A stretch of 64,000 bases of DNA from Pseudomonas cuatrocienegasensis (GCF_900110925.1 NZ_FOFP01000007.1:1-64000); one strand, 5' to 3'. Counted from the first letter of the stretch, positions 9,213 through 18,499 are shown. Translations and numbers: made by a program. Notes: generated by a model not told the origin, from the sequence alone.

Positions 9213-9332
9213 GACGGGTTCGCAGAAGGCTAAGCAAAAAGCATCGACGATTTACTGCGAATGCGCCAGGGGAGTCTTTTGCCATCTGAGGCAGTCGAAC
9301 ACCTTGAGCGCTAGGGAAAGGATAAGGGTGAT

Positions 9333-11387
9333 ATGACGCGAACACGACGTTGGCTCGGGGCTGTGCTGGCGGTGATCCTGGTGCCGGTGGCGGCCTTGAG
9401 CCTGTTTCTGGTTTTGTTCGACTGGAACCTGATCAAGCCCACGCTCAATGCGCGAGTCTCCGAGGCCCTGGCACGGCCGTTTGCGATTGAGGGCGATCTG
9501 GATGTGCGCTGGCATCGCGACCCGGACGAGCCCGGCTGGCAGCGCTGGCTGCCGTGGCCCCATCTGCGTGCCGAGCAACTGGTGTTGGGCAATCCCGAAT
9601 GGGCTGAGGGCGACACCTTCGTCGCCCTTGAGCGCGTCGAGGTGCGCCTGGCGCTGTTGCCGCTGCTGTGGAAGACCGTACAGATTCCACGGATTGACCT
9701 GACCGCACCGCGCGCCGACCTGCAGCGCCTGGCCGATGGTCGCAACAACTGGACCTTCGACCTGGGCAGCGCCGAGGATGAAGACGCGCCGGAATCCCCC
9801 TGGACCCTCGACATTGGCACCATCGGCTTCGATGCCGGGCAGGTGCGTTATGACGATCAGCAACTCAAGACCCAGGTGCAGGTCGAGGTCACGCCGCTGG
9901 GTGCGCCTATTGCCTTTAGCGAGCTGATGGGCACAACAGATGCCAAGGCCGTGGCAGAGACAGCCAGCGCGCAGCCCCAGGACTACGCTTTTGCCTGGCA
10001 GGCCAAGGGGCGCTACCAAGGCCAGGCCCTCAGCGGCAGTGGCAAGGTTGGCGGGCTGCTGGCCTTGCAAGATGCGCAGCAGCCGTTCCCGTTACAGGCC
10101 GATCTGCGCGCCGGGGCGACCCGGGTGCGCGTGGTGGGCACCCTGACCGATCCGAAAAACCTCGGCGCCCTGGACCTGCAACTGCGCCTCTCCGGTGACA
10201 GCCTTGGCAATCTCTACCCCCTGACTGGCGTGGCACTGCCCGACAGCCCTGCCTATGCCACCACCGGCCGCTTGCAGGCCGACTTGCGTGAGCCGGGTGG
10301 GGCGCGCTTTCGCTATCAGGACTTCCGTGGACGGATTGGCGAGAGCGATATTCAGGGCGACCTCGAATACCTGGCCAGTACACCGCGGCCGAAACTGTCC
10401 GGCACCCTGGTGTCTCAGCAGTTGCGCATGGCCGACCTGGGCCCGCTGATCGGCGCCGACTCCAATGCCGACAAACAGGCGCGGGGCGAGACCAGCCGTC
10501 AGCCGGCTGGCAAGGTGCTGCCTGTCGAAGCCTTTGCCACCGAGCGCTGGCGCAGTATGGATGCCGATGTCAGCTTTACCGGTACGCGCATCGTGCACAG
10601 CGAGAAACTGCCGTTTACCGATCTGTTCACCCGTGTGCTGCTCGACGATGGCCAGCTCAGCCTGGAACCCCTGCGTTTTGGCATGGCCGGTGGTCAGCTA
10701 CGCTCGCGCATTCGCCTGGATGGGCGGCAGGCACCGCTGGTCGGTGAGGCGCGCATGAGTGCGCGTGGCTTCAAGCTCAAGCAGTTGTTCCCCAGTGTCG
10801 AGGTGATGCAGAGCACCCTCGGCGAGCTGAATGGCGATGCGCACCTCAATGGCCGTGGCAACTCGGTGGCGGCCTTGCTGGGCAGTGCCGATGGCGAGGT
10901 CAAGGTGTTGATCAATGACGGCCGGGTCAGCCGCAACCTGATGGAGATTGCCGGCCTGAATGTCGGTAACTACCTGGTTGGCCGGCTGTTCGGCGATGAG
11001 GAAGTAGCCATCAACTGCGCGGCGGCGGACTTGGTGCTGCGCGAGGGCGTGATGACTCCAAGGGTGCTGGCGATCGATACCGAAAACGCGCTGATCGGCG
11101 TCGGCGGCCAGGTCGATTTCGCCCGCGAGCAGCTGGACCTCAGTGTGACCCCCGATGCCAAGGGCATGCGCATCTTCTCGTTGCGCTCGCCGCTGTATGT
11201 ACGCGGCACTTTCGCCGAGCCGCGCGCCGGTGTGCAAGCTGTGCCCTTGGCCTTGCGTGGTGCGGGTATGCTGGCGTTGGGGGCTTTGGTGGCGCCTGCC
11301 GCCGGCTTGCTGGCCCTGGTCGCGCCCAGTGATAAACAGCCCAGCCAGTGCGAGCCGTTGTTAAAGCAGATGCGAGGTGGGCGTTAG
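9333..11387 (+). CDS. AsmA family protein
   Basis: This 684-aa protein has a single N-terminal membrane anchor (residues 8-30, GAVLAVILVPVAALSLFLVL) and a large periplasmic part. The N-terminal WNLIKPTLNARVSEALARPF and IEGDLDVRWH segments and the C-terminal EIAGLNVGNYLVGRLFGDEE and INCAAADLVLREGVMTPRV regions are diagnostic of AsmA. AsmA-like proteins form beta-groove bridges implicated in phospholipid transport to, or assembly of, the outer membrane. The ATG at 9333 follows a purine-rich GGATAAGGGTG. It is probably monocistronic, with a REPIN after it. Confidence 0.88.
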   Translation: MTRTRRWLGAVLAVILVPVAALSLFLVLFDWNLIKPTLNARVSEALARPFAIEGDLDVRWHRDPDEPGWQRWLPWPHLRAEQLVLGNPEWAEGDTFVALERVEVRLALLPLLWKTVQIPRIDLTAPRADLQRLADGRNNWTFDLGSAEDEDAPESPWTLDIGTIGFDAGQVRYDDQQLKTQVQVEVTPLGAPIAFSELMGTTDAKAVAETASAQPQDYAFAWQAKGRYQGQALSGSGKVGGLLALQDAQQPFPLQADLRAGATRVRVVGTLTDPKNLGALDLQLRLSGDSLGNLYPLTGVALPDSPAYATTGRLQADLREPGGARFRYQDFRGRIGESDIQGDLEYLASTPRPKLSGTLVSQQLRMADLGPLIGADSNADKQARGETSRQPAGKVLPVEAFATERWRSMDADVSFTGTRIVHSEKLPFTDLFTRVLLDDGQLSLEPLRFGMAGGQLRSRIRLDGRQAPLVGEARMSARGFKLKQLFPSVEVMQSTLGELNGDAHLNGRGNSVAALLGSADGEVKVLINDGRVSRNLMEIAGLNVGNYLVGRLFGDEEVAINCAAADLVLREGVMTPRVLAIDTENALIGVGGQVDFAREQLDLSVTPDAKGMRIFSLRSPLYVRGTFAEPRAGVQAVPLALRGAGMLALGALVAPAAGLLALVAPSDKQPSQCEPLLKQMRGGR

Positions 11388-11429
11388 CGGGGCCGCTGTG
11401 TGGAAGGGGGGCGGTATTTCGTTTTAGCC

Positions 11430-11522
11430 GCGACGTTTGCGACGCCTCCACGATCAATCGCGAATAAATTCGCTCCTACAAAAAGCTACGCCGCCCTTTG
11501 TAGGAGCGAATTTATTCGCGAT
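11430..11522. repeat. REPIN plus flanking composite repeat
   Basis: Perfect inverted REP arms lie at 11457-11480 and 11499-11522. The stretch before them (TTTTAGCCGCGACGTTTGC) continues into the left arm and is nearly identical to the sequence at 32750-32799, so the repeated unit is about 60 bp rather than the REP alone. Confidence 0.8.
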
Positions 11523-11603
11523 GCGTTTTGAGCGCGCTGCAAACATTGCGGCTAAACCGGGGCCTCGCCCCAATCCATCTTCCGCTCATCCGTGTCGCTC
11601 GCT

Positions 11604-12590
11604 TTAGCGGCGACGCTTGAGCACACGCGGAATGGCATCCAGGCCGGCCTGGTAGTCGTCGTGCTCCACGGCGCGCAGGGTCCAGTGGAAGACGCGGTCG
11701 GCAATTTCGCTGTGCTGCTGGGAGATGGCGTTAACCCGCAGCGGCAGAAAATCGAGCAACTGGGTATCGCCAAAAGTCGCCAGGCGCAGGTTGTCCAAGG
11801 GAATACCGCGTTCGCGCAGGGCCTCGAATACGCCTTCGAGCAGCACGTAGGCCGTGGTTACCAGCGCATCGGGCAAGCCGGCGGGCTGTTCGAGCAGGCG
11901 CAGCATCAGTTCGCGGCCACCGGCGCGGCTGAACTGCTCGGCATGGCTGATGCTGACCTGGCCGGTGAAGCCGCACAGGGCGGCACGAAAGCCCAGTTCA
12001 CGGGCCTGGCTGATCGGTAGTTCGGCGCGTCCGCCGAGCAGCGCAATATGTTGCGGGGCAGGGTCGAGCAGACTGGCGGTGAGTAGGCTGCCGGCCTGGC
12101 GGTCATCGCTGACCACCGAGCGGATATGCGCCGGGTCCAGGGCCCGGTCGACCGCGATCACCGGCACCCCGGCGCGTACCAGGTCGGCGTACACCGGGTC
12201 ATCCTGGGGCAGGCAACTGGCGACGATCAAGGCATCGCAGCGGCGCGAGCGGAACAGCTCGAGCAACTGCCGTTCGCTGTTCGGGTCGTCGTCGGAACTG
12301 GCGATCAGCAATTGGTAACCGGCGCCACGGGCGCGCTGTTCGAGGAGTTTGGCCAGGCGTGCGTAGCTGGGGTTTTCCAGGTCCGGAAGGATAAAACCGA
12401 GGCAGCGGCTTTGCCCGCGGCGCAGGCCGGCGGCTTGTGGGTCCGGGCGGTAGCCGTGTTGTTCGACCACTTCGATCACCCGCGCCACGGTCGCCGCGCT
12501 GATCCGTCGCTTCGCGGCCTGGCCGTTGATCACGTAACTGGCCGTGGTGACGGAGACCTTTGCCAGGCGGGCGATATCGGTGAGTTTCAC
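11604..12590 (-). CDS. cra: Catabolite repressor/activator Cra (FruR), LacI family
   Basis: This 328-aa regulator binds fructose-1-phosphate, which releases it from the fruBKA promoter. The N-terminal helix-turn-helix reads KLTDIARLAKVSVTTASYVI, with hinge helix residues around DPQAAGLRRG. The periplasmic-binding-like core includes LGFILPDLENPSYARLAKLL and VIAVDRALDPAHIRSVVSDD. GTG 12588-12590 is chosen as start because the HTH begins immediately after it, homologues start there, and AGGAC lies about 7 nt upstream; the frame continues to 12626. A Cra operator lies 73 bp upstream, suggesting autoregulation. In most pseudomonads fruB is the divergent neighbour; here fruB is 14 kb away. Confidence 0.93.
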   Translation of the reverse strand: MKLTDIARLAKVSVTTASYVINGQAAKRRISAATVARVIEVVEQHGYRPDPQAAGLRRGQSRCLGFILPDLENPSYARLAKLLEQRARGAGYQLLIASSDDDPNSERQLLELFRSRRCDALIVASCLPQDDPVYADLVRAGVPVIAVDRALDPAHIRSVVSDDRQAGSLLTASLLDPAPQHIALLGGRAELPISQARELGFRAALCGFTGQVSISHAEQFSRAGGRELMLRLLEQPAGLPDALVTTAYVLLEGVFEALRERGIPLDNLRLATFGDTQLLDFLPLRVNAISQQHSEIADRVFHWTLRAVEHDDYQAGLDAIPRVLKRRR

Positions 12591-12600
12591 TGAGTGTCCT

Positions 12601-12676
12601 GAGCGTGGCTGACGACCGGATGGCAAGGATCGCCCATTATCAGGTCAGGTTCCAGTTGTGAATGAAACGATTCAGC
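12601..12676. repeat. Left copy of a 76-bp direct repeat (cra-fruB control region)
   Basis: The segment aligns without gaps to 26769-26844, with 61 of 76 bases identical by hand count. The shared blocks include GGCTGACGAC, CAAGGATCG, CCATTATCAGGT and ATGAAACGATTCAGC. It begins 10 bp upstream of the cra start codon. The two copies flank the whole urea/amide module. Confidence 0.85.
12663..12676. promoter_or_regulatory. Cra operator upstream of cra
   Basis: TGAAACGATTCAGC matches the pseudomonad Cra/FruR site (consensus close to TGAAACGTTTCA). The same 14 bases occur upstream of fruB at 26831-26844. Confidence 0.8.
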
Positions 12677-12723
12677 CAGGGGCAGAGGCGCGCCGGAAGC
12701 AAAGGCTGGCGCCGCTGTTTTTC

Positions 12724-12810
12724 GTAGGAGTCGCGCCTCGCGGCGAATAGTGGCCATCCAGCGCTATCACAGATAGGTCCCAAAGCTCGCGCCGGGGCGG
12801 CGCTCCTACG
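12724..12810. repeat. Long REP-like palindromic element (88-bp family)
   Basis: The copy begins GTAGGAGTCGCGCCTCGCGG, has GGCCATCCAGCGCTAT in the middle and ends GGGGCGGCGCTCCTACG. It is very similar to the copy at 37997-38081. Confidence 0.75.
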
Positions 12811-12890
12811 GGGTGTGTATGGCATTTTCAGCCTGCGTGCTGGGTCGTAACGGCCAATTGGGCATGGCCAAGAAATAACCCCGGCGCTGC

Positions 12891-13589
12891 TCAGGCGCGT
12901 TCGCTCATCGCCGAGAGGGCAACCGAGGTGGCGGCGGTGCGGGTTTCCACGCCGAGTTTGATAAAGACATGCTCCAGGTGCTTGTTTACCGTGCGCGGGC
13001 TGAGGCCGAGAATGTCGCCGATGTCGCGGTTGGTCTTGCCGCAGGCGACCCAGCGCAGCACTTCGACCTCGCGCTCGGTGAGCTGGAAGCGTGCCGACAG
13101 CCTGGCATAGGCCGGCTCGTCGTTGAGCGTCAGGGCCACTGGCTGACTGGCGGCGCGGGCCGATTGCAGGATGCGTGCGGTGCGCAGGTGCGAGGCGACG
13201 CGGGCGAGCACTTCTTCGGTATTGATCGGCTTGGTCACGTAGTCGATGCCGCCTGCGCTGAAGCCTTCGACCACATGCTCGCTGTCGGTCAGGGCGGTCA
13301 TGAATAACACCGGGATGTCGGCGGTGCTGGCATCGGCCTTGATCCGCCGGCAGGTCTCGAAACCATCCAGGCCCGGCATCATGGCGTCGAGCAGGATCAG
13401 GTCGGGGCGCCGCCGCTGAATGCGAGTCAGGGCGCTGAGGCCGTCGAGCGCCACCAGGACCATGTAGCCAACTTCATCAAGGGCGTCGGACAACAGCGCC
13501 AGGTTGTCCGGGGTGTCGTCGACAATCAGGATCACCCCGCGCTCGGCGGGGCCTGGGCTGTAGTCAGCGGGGTGGGTCTGCGCGTTCAT
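12891..13589 (-). CDS. LuxR-type (NarL/FixJ) response regulator
   Basis: This 232-aa cytosolic response regulator has an N-terminal receiver (VILIVDDTPDNLALLSDALD, phosphoacceptor Asp in LILLDAMMPGLDGFE, switch Lys in YVTKPI). A C-terminal LuxR helix-turn-helix follows (FQLTEREVEVLRWVACGKTN, then DIGDILGLSPRTVNKHLEHV). The start at 13589 is taken because GAGG precedes it. It overlaps the 3' end of the upstream kinase gene by 26 bp, so the pair is translationally linked and very likely cognate. It probably controls the adjacent urt/fmd/ami genes; candidate operators are listed at 17130, 21767 and 22606. That link is inference from context. Confidence 0.9.
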   Translation of the reverse strand: MNAQTHPADYSPGPAERGVILIVDDTPDNLALLSDALDEVGYMVLVALDGLSALTRIQRRRPDLILLDAMMPGLDGFETCRRIKADASTADIPVLFMTALTDSEHVVEGFSAGGIDYVTKPINTEEVLARVASHLRTARILQSARAASQPVALTLNDEPAYARLSARFQLTEREVEVLRWVACGKTNRDIGDILGLSPRTVNKHLEHVFIKLGVETRTAATSVALSAMSERA

Positions 13590-16500
13590 GCTCGGCCTCC
13601 TCAAGTTGGCGGTTGAGTTCATCCAGGCGGAAGCTTTTCAGCAGGCTGCGAAGCGGCCCGGTAAAGCTGGCGCTGGCGGGGTTGCTGCGGTCAATGGCGT
13701 CGAGTTTGTCCTGCAGGCCGCGCACATGGCCGATGGCCGCCAGTTCGCGCAGGGCGTCCAGGTCCTGGGCGCCCGGCAACACCACGGCTGCTGGCGCGAT
13801 GGCTGGGCGAGCAGGGCGGCGCAGCCAGCGCAGGTTGAGTTGCTTCTGTATCCGTTCGAGCAGTTCGGGGGTGTGTACCGGCTTGGCCAGGTAGTCGTTG
13901 CAGGCGGCGGCTACGCTGCGCTCGCGGTCATCGGCGAAAGCGTTGGCGGATATCACGATGATCGGCGCCTGGGACAGGGCGTTGCGGCGGATCAGCCGAC
14001 TGGTTTCCCAGCCATCCATCTGCGGCATCGACAGGTCCATCAGGATCAGGTCGGGGTGCAGCAGCGCCACCTGACGAATCGCTTCCTGGCCGCTGGCCGC
14101 CTGCGTCACCTGAAAACCCAGCGGCTCGAGCATGCCGGCGAGCACTCGGCGGTGTTCGAGATGGTCGTCGACCACCAGAATCAGCCGGCGCGGTCCCTGG
14201 TAGCCGATGATGTCGTGCTCCACGTGCACCACCGCCTGGGGCACACGCACCTCGGAGAGGAACAGGCGCACCTGAAAGCGCGTGCCTTGGCCCTGCACGC
14301 TGTTTACCGAGAGTTCGCCGCCCATCAGTGAGGTGAGCATGCGGGTGATGGTCAGGCCCAGGCCGACGCCGTTGTCCTGGCGCATCAGGTCGCCGCGCTC
14401 GAACGGCTGGAAGATCCGCTCGATCTGCTCGGGGTCGATGCCGATGCCGGTGTCGACGATCTCGAAGCTTGCGGTTTCGCGCAGGTAGCTGACGCGCAGG
14501 CAGACCTCGCCGCTGTCGGTGAAGCGCACCGCGTTGCTCAGCAGGTTGATGAGGATTTGCCGCACGCGCTTCTCGTCGCCACGGACCACGGCCGGCATGC
14601 GCCCGCTGGTTTCCAGGCGAAAGCGCAGGCCCTTTTCTTCGGCCTGCGGGGTGAACATGCGGTCGAGCTGGTGGATGAAGTCGGGGAAGGGGATTTCGCT
14701 GAACTCCAGGTGCAGCTTGCCGGCTTCGATCTTGGCCACGTCGAGCAGGCCGTCGATCAGCGACAGCAAATGCGAGCCGCTGCGAAAGATGGTCGCCAGG
14801 GCGTCCTGGTGCTGCCCCGGCATGCCGGCATCGCGTTGCAGAATCTGGGTGTAGCCGAGGATGCTATTGAGCGGTGTGCGCAGCTCGTGGGACAGCCCTG
14901 TGACGTAGCGGCTCTTGGCCGCGTTGGCGGCTTCGCTGGCTTCCTTGGCTTTTTGCAGGGCCTCGTCGGTTTTGCGGTGGGCTTCGATTTCCTGCATCAG
15001 CAACTGCGTCTGGCGGTCGGATTCCTCCTGGGCCACGCGTCGGCTTTCGCGGGTCAGCACCACCCACCAGGCAAGGATCGCGGCGAACAGCGAGAGCGTC
15101 AGAAAGGCCTTGAGAAACGCCAGGTAGAGCGTCTCTTGTGCCTCTGCCGACTGCGCCACCAGGCCCTGGGAGACCTGGCTGTAGATCAGCGCCAGGGCGC
15201 CCAGCAGCAGTAGCACCAGGACCGTCAGCAGGCCCAGGTATTGCGCCAGGCGGCTGTGCAGGCGGGGGATGGAAACCTTGGGAAACAGCCAGCGAATAAA
15301 GTCGTCGAGCTGCTCGGAGATGCGCGCGCGGGGTTTGCAGGCATCGCCGCAGCGCGCGTCGAGGGAGCAGCACAGCGAGCAGATCGGTGTGCTGTAGGCC
15401 GGGCAGAAGGCCATGTCTTCGCTCTCGAACGCGTTGCTGCACAGGCCGCACTGAACGGTGCTGGTGACCCCGAGCGGGTAGAGCAACAAGGGGTCGCTGC
15501 TGCGCGCGAGGTAGTAGCGCCCGCCAGTCAACCAGGCGATCAGTGGGGCGCACAGCAGGGCCGAGCCGAGGGCGACGACCGGCGAGGCGGCCTGGGCCAG
15601 GGCGCCGAACAGGCCGCCGTGGGCGAGGATCGACAGCAGGGAGGCGATCAGCATGGCGCCGACGCCGACCGGGTTGATGTCGTAGAGGTGCGCGCGCTTG
15701 AACTCGATGTGCTTGGGCGACAGGCCCAGGGGCTTGTTGATCACCAGGTCGGCGACCACCGCACCGATCCAGGCGATGGCGATATTGGCGTACAGGCCGA
15801 GCACTTCCTCGATGGCCTGGAACACCCCCAGCTCCATCAGCATCAGCGCGATGGCCACGTTGAACACCAGCCAGACCACACGGCCGGGGTGGCTGTGGGT
15901 GACGCGGGCGAAGAAGTTCGACCAGGCCAGGGAGCCGGCGTAGGCGTTAGTCAGGTTGATCTTGATCTGCGAGACGATGACGAACAGCACCATGGCCGCC
16001 AGCGCCCACTCCGGCGAGCTGAACACGTAGTTGAACGCCACCAGGTACATCTGCGTGGGCTCGGCGGCGCGCTCCATGGGGATTTCATGCTGCAGGGCGA
16101 GAAAGGCCAGAAAGGCGCCGGCGAGCATTTTCAGCGCGCCGGGGATGATCCAGCCCGGCCCGGCCATCAGCAGCGCGGCCCACCAGCGGGTGCGGTTGTG
16201 GCGGGTCTTTTCCGGCAGAAAACGCAGGTAATCGACCTGCTCGCCAATCTGCGTGACCAGCGCCAGGCCCACGGTGCAGGCCGCACCGAAATACAGCAGG
16301 TTGAAGGTGCCGCCTTCGCCCTCGCGCCCGGCAAAGCTGGTCCAGTCGCTGAAGGATTCCGGGTTTTTGCTGATGATGAAGATGTAGGGCAGAAATAGCA
16401 GAAACAGCCACAGCGGCTGGCTCCACATCTGCAGGCGGTTGATCAGGGTGATGCCGTAGGCCACCAGGGGGATGACGATCACCGAGCAGATCACATAGGC

Positions 16501-17037
16501 CAGCGCCAGCGGGATATTGAAGTACAGCTCCAGGGCCAGGGCCATGATCGCCGCTTCCAGGGCGAAGAACAGAAAGGTGAAGCTGGCGTAGATCAGCGAG
16601 GTGATGGTCGAGCCGATATAGCCGAAGCCGGCGCCGCGGGTCAGCAGGTCCATGTCCACGCCGTAGCGCGCGGCGTAGTAGCTGATCGGCAAACCGGTGA
16701 GGAAAATCACCAGGGCCACCGCGAGTACGGCCCAGAGCGTGTTGGTGAAGCCGTAACTCAGGGCCAGGGCGCCACCGATGGCCTCCAGGGCGAGGAACGA
16801 CACCGCGCCCAGGGCGGTGTTGGCGATGCGCAGCTCCGACCATTTGCGAAACGCGCGCGGGGTGAAGCGCAGGGCGTAGTCTTCCATGGTCTCGTCGGCG
16901 ACCCAGGAGTTGTAGTCGCGGCGGATCTTGACGATGCGCTGGGTGCCGGTCGGTTGCACGGTCGGGTTCCTGGCTGAAAGGCTGGCCTGTGGACGCGTCC
17001 CGGCGTTCCTGGTGGGCTCTGCGATTGCAACTTCCAT
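13564..17037 (-). CDS. Hybrid sensor histidine kinase with N-terminal NCS1 permease-like domain
   Basis: This is a 1157-aa membrane protein (from the ATG at 17037; the frame runs to 17109). Residues about 45-500 form a 12-helix transporter-like domain of the nucleobase:cation symporter-1 (purine/cytosine permease) type, including GGALALSYGFTNTLWAVLAV and DLLTRGAGFGYIGSTITSLI. A Cys-rich knuckle follows at about 530-565 (CGLC, CP, CSLCC, CGDAC), then two more hydrophobic helices. Next come HisKA (SHELRTPLNSILGY, His about 717), an HATPase with GVGLGLTITRML, and a receiver with Asp about 1001 (LILMDLSMPQMDGWE). No Hpt domain is obvious. It is divergent from urtA and upstream of its likely partner regulator. 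The permease part may sense or carry urea, amides or nucleobases; this is inference. Confidence 0.88.
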   Translation of the reverse strand: MEVAIAEPTRNAGTRPQASLSARNPTVQPTGTQRIVKIRRDYNSWVADETMEDYALRFTPRAFRKWSELRIANTALGAVSFLALEAIGGALALSYGFTNTLWAVLAVALVIFLTGLPISYYAARYGVDMDLLTRGAGFGYIGSTITSLIYASFTFLFFALEAAIMALALELYFNIPLALAYVICSVIVIPLVAYGITLINRLQMWSQPLWLFLLFLPYIFIISKNPESFSDWTSFAGREGEGGTFNLLYFGAACTVGLALVTQIGEQVDYLRFLPEKTRHNRTRWWAALLMAGPGWIIPGALKMLAGAFLAFLALQHEIPMERAAEPTQMYLVAFNYVFSSPEWALAAMVLFVIVSQIKINLTNAYAGSLAWSNFFARVTHSHPGRVVWLVFNVAIALMLMELGVFQAIEEVLGLYANIAIAWIGAVVADLVINKPLGLSPKHIEFKRAHLYDINPVGVGAMLIASLLSILAHGGLFGALAQAASPVVALGSALLCAPLIAWLTGGRYYLARSSDPLLLYPLGVTSTVQCGLCSNAFESEDMAFCPAYSTPICSLCCSLDARCGDACKPRARISEQLDDFIRWLFPKVSIPRLHSRLAQYLGLLTVLVLLLLGALALIYSQVSQGLVAQSAEAQETLYLAFLKAFLTLSLFAAILAWWVVLTRESRRVAQEESDRQTQLLMQEIEAHRKTDEALQKAKEASEAANAAKSRYVTGLSHELRTPLNSILGYTQILQRDAGMPGQHQDALATIFRSGSHLLSLIDGLLDVAKIEAGKLHLEFSEIPFPDFIHQLDRMFTPQAEEKGLRFRLETSGRMPAVVRGDEKRVRQILINLLSNAVRFTDSGEVCLRVSYLRETASFEIVDTGIGIDPEQIERIFQPFERGDLMRQDNGVGLGLTITRMLTSLMGGELSVNSVQGQGTRFQVRLFLSEVRVPQAVVHVEHDIIGYQGPRRLILVVDDHLEHRRVLAGMLEPLGFQVTQAASGQEAIRQVALLHPDLILMDLSMPQMDGWETSRLIRRNALSQAPIIVISANAFADDRERSVAAACNDYLAKPVHTPELLERIQKQLNLRWLRRPARPAIAPAAVVLPGAQDLDALRELAAIGHVRGLQDKLDAIDRSNPASASFTGPLRSLLKSFRLDELNRQLEEAEHERADPPR

Positions 17038-17129
17038 GCCCCGCAGCGCAGCGGCTCTAACGCGCGCGTGGACTTCTATCTGGCCTCCTGCGCGGTGCCC
17101 AGCTTGCACCAGCGCCGCGCGCGCGGCTC

Positions 17130-17148
17130 TACGTCAGATGACGTATGC
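17130..17148 (+). promoter_or_regulatory. Candidate operator A in the kinase/urtA divergent promoter
   Basis: TACGTCAGATGACGTATGC contains the perfect inverted repeat TACGTCA-N2-TGACGTA. It shares 17 of 19 bases with the reverse complement of 22606-22624 upstream of fmdA. It lies 93 bp from the kinase start and about 115 bp from urtA. Confidence 0.55.
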
Positions 17149-17151
17149 CGT

Positions 17152-17167
17152 TACGTCATGCTGCGTA
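17152..17167 (+). promoter_or_regulatory. Second, weaker copy of the TACGTCA motif
   Basis: TACGTCATGCTGCGTA repeats the left half-site of operator A, with its start shifted by 22 bp (about two helical turns). It has an imperfect right half. Confidence 0.4.
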
Positions 17168-17263
17168 TACCGCCGACGGCGCAGGCAAACGCATGCTGGT
17201 GGCGAACCGAACTGGTACCCGCAAGGCGAGCCAGGGAGGAAAACCACCCAGAGGAGCATGATC

Positions 17264-18499
17264 ATGGATTCACGACCGAGTCGTTTTCTCCCCCGCCGAC
17301 TCGCCTTGGGCGCGGCGGCCCTCTCGCTGCTGGCGGCGAGTGTGTTCAGCCAGATGGCTCTGGCCGATGAGGCCAATACCACCGGCCTGGCCGTGACCGA
17401 TACCGAAGTGACCGTCGGCCAGTTGCACTCGGCCACCGGCACCATGGCCATTTCCGAAACCGGTTCGATCCAGGCCGAGCGCCTGGCCATCGAGCAGATC
17501 AACGCCAGCGGCGGCATCCTCGGCCGGCAGATCAAGATCATTCAGGAAGACGGCGCCTCCGACTGGCCGACCTTCGCGGAAAAAGCCAAGAAGCTGCTGG
17601 TCGGCGACAAGGTCGCCGCGGTGTTCGGCTGCTGGACCTCGGCCTCACGCAAGGCCGTACTGCCGGTGTTCGAGAAGGAAAACGGCTTGCTCTACTACCC
17701 GACCTTCTACGAGGGCCTGGAGCAGTCGAAGAACGTCATCTACACCGGCCAGGAAGCCACCCAGCAGATCCTTGCCGGCCTCGACTGGATCGCCAAGGAG
17801 AAGGGCGCCAAGACCTTCTACCTGATCGGCTCGGACTACATCTGGCCGCGCACCTCGATGAAGATCGCCCGCAAGCACATCGAAAACGTGCTCGGCGGCG
17901 AAGTGGTGGGTGAAGAGTACTACCCGCTGGGCAACACCCAGTTCGGCTCGCTGATCAACAAGGTCAAGCTGAAGAAGCCTGATGTGGTCTTCACCGCCGT
18001 GGTTGGCGGCTCCAACGTGGCCTTCTACAAGCAGATGAAAGCCGCCGGCGTCACCAGCGCCAAGCAGACCCTGCTGACCCTGTCGGTAACCGAGGACGAG
18101 CTGCTGGGCATTGGCGGCGAGAACATGGAAGGTTTCTACGCCTCCATGAAGTACTTCCAGAGCCTGGATAACCCGAACAACGCCGCCTTCGTCGAAGCCT
18201 TCAAGGCCAAGTTCGGCAAGGATTCGGTGATCGGCGACGTGACCCAGGCCGCCTACCTCGGCCCCTGGTTGTGGAAAGCCGCTGTGGAAAAAGCCGGCAG
18301 CTTCGACGTCGACAAAGTAGCGGCTGCTTCCCCAGGCATCGAGCTGACCACCGCGCCAGAAGGCTACGTGAAAGTGCACGACAACCATCACCTGTGGAGC
18401 AAGACGCGCATCGGTGAAGTGCAGAAGGATGGTCAGTTCAAGGTGGTGTTCGAGTCCGACCTGATCGAGCCGAATCCGTTTCCGAAGGGCTACCAATAA
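17264..18499 (+). CDS. urtA: Urea/short-chain-amide ABC transporter substrate-binding protein
   Basis: UrtA (411 aa) is the periplasmic binding protein of the branched-chain-amino-acid (LivJ) superfamily that delivers urea, and in FmdD-type relatives short amides, to UrtBCDE. A signal peptide covers about residues 1-34 (RRLALGAAALSLLAAS, cleavage near ALA-DEANT). Typical UrtA segments are VGQLHSATGTMAISETGSIQ, IIQEDGASDWPTFAEKAKKL, VAAVFGCWTSASRKAVLPVF and LLYYPTFYEGLEQSKNVIYT. Of two close ATGs, 17264 is preferred because GAGGAG (17251-17256) is 7 nt before it. Transcription is divergent from the kinase gene. AmiC, the amide sensor of P. aeruginosa, belongs to the same fold family but is absent here. 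Confidence 0.94.
   Translation: MDSRPSRFLPRRLALGAAALSLLAASVFSQMALADEANTTGLAVTDTEVTVGQLHSATGTMAISETGSIQAERLAIEQINASGGILGRQIKIIQEDGASDWPTFAEKAKKLLVGDKVAAVFGCWTSASRKAVLPVFEKENGLLYYPTFYEGLEQSKNVIYTGQEATQQILAGLDWIAKEKGAKTFYLIGSDYIWPRTSMKIARKHIENVLGGEVVGEEYYPLGNTQFGSLINKVKLKKPDVVFTAVVGGSNVAFYKQMKAAGVTSAKQTLLTLSVTEDELLGIGGENMEGFYASMKYFQSLDNPNNAAFVEAFKAKFGKDSVIGDVTQAAYLGPWLWKAAVEKAGSFDVDKVAAASPGIELTTAPEGYVKVHDNHHLWSKTRIGEVQKDGQFKVVFESDLIEPNPFPKGYQ

Noticed and set aside
11457..11522. Possible CRISPR-like or attachment-site repeat
   Set aside because: The arms are inverted, occur as pairs scattered across the window and have no regular spacer array; they are REP/REPIN sequences.
13564..17037. Kinase N-terminus as an SSS (PutP/CbrA-like) transporter
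   Set aside because: The helix pattern and segments such as the LTRGAGFGYIGS region look like NCS1 permeases, not sodium:solute symporters.
16928..17263. Upstream extension of the urtA reading frame
   Set aside because: It lacks UrtA similarity, would destroy the signal peptide, and overlaps the divergent promoter with operator A.
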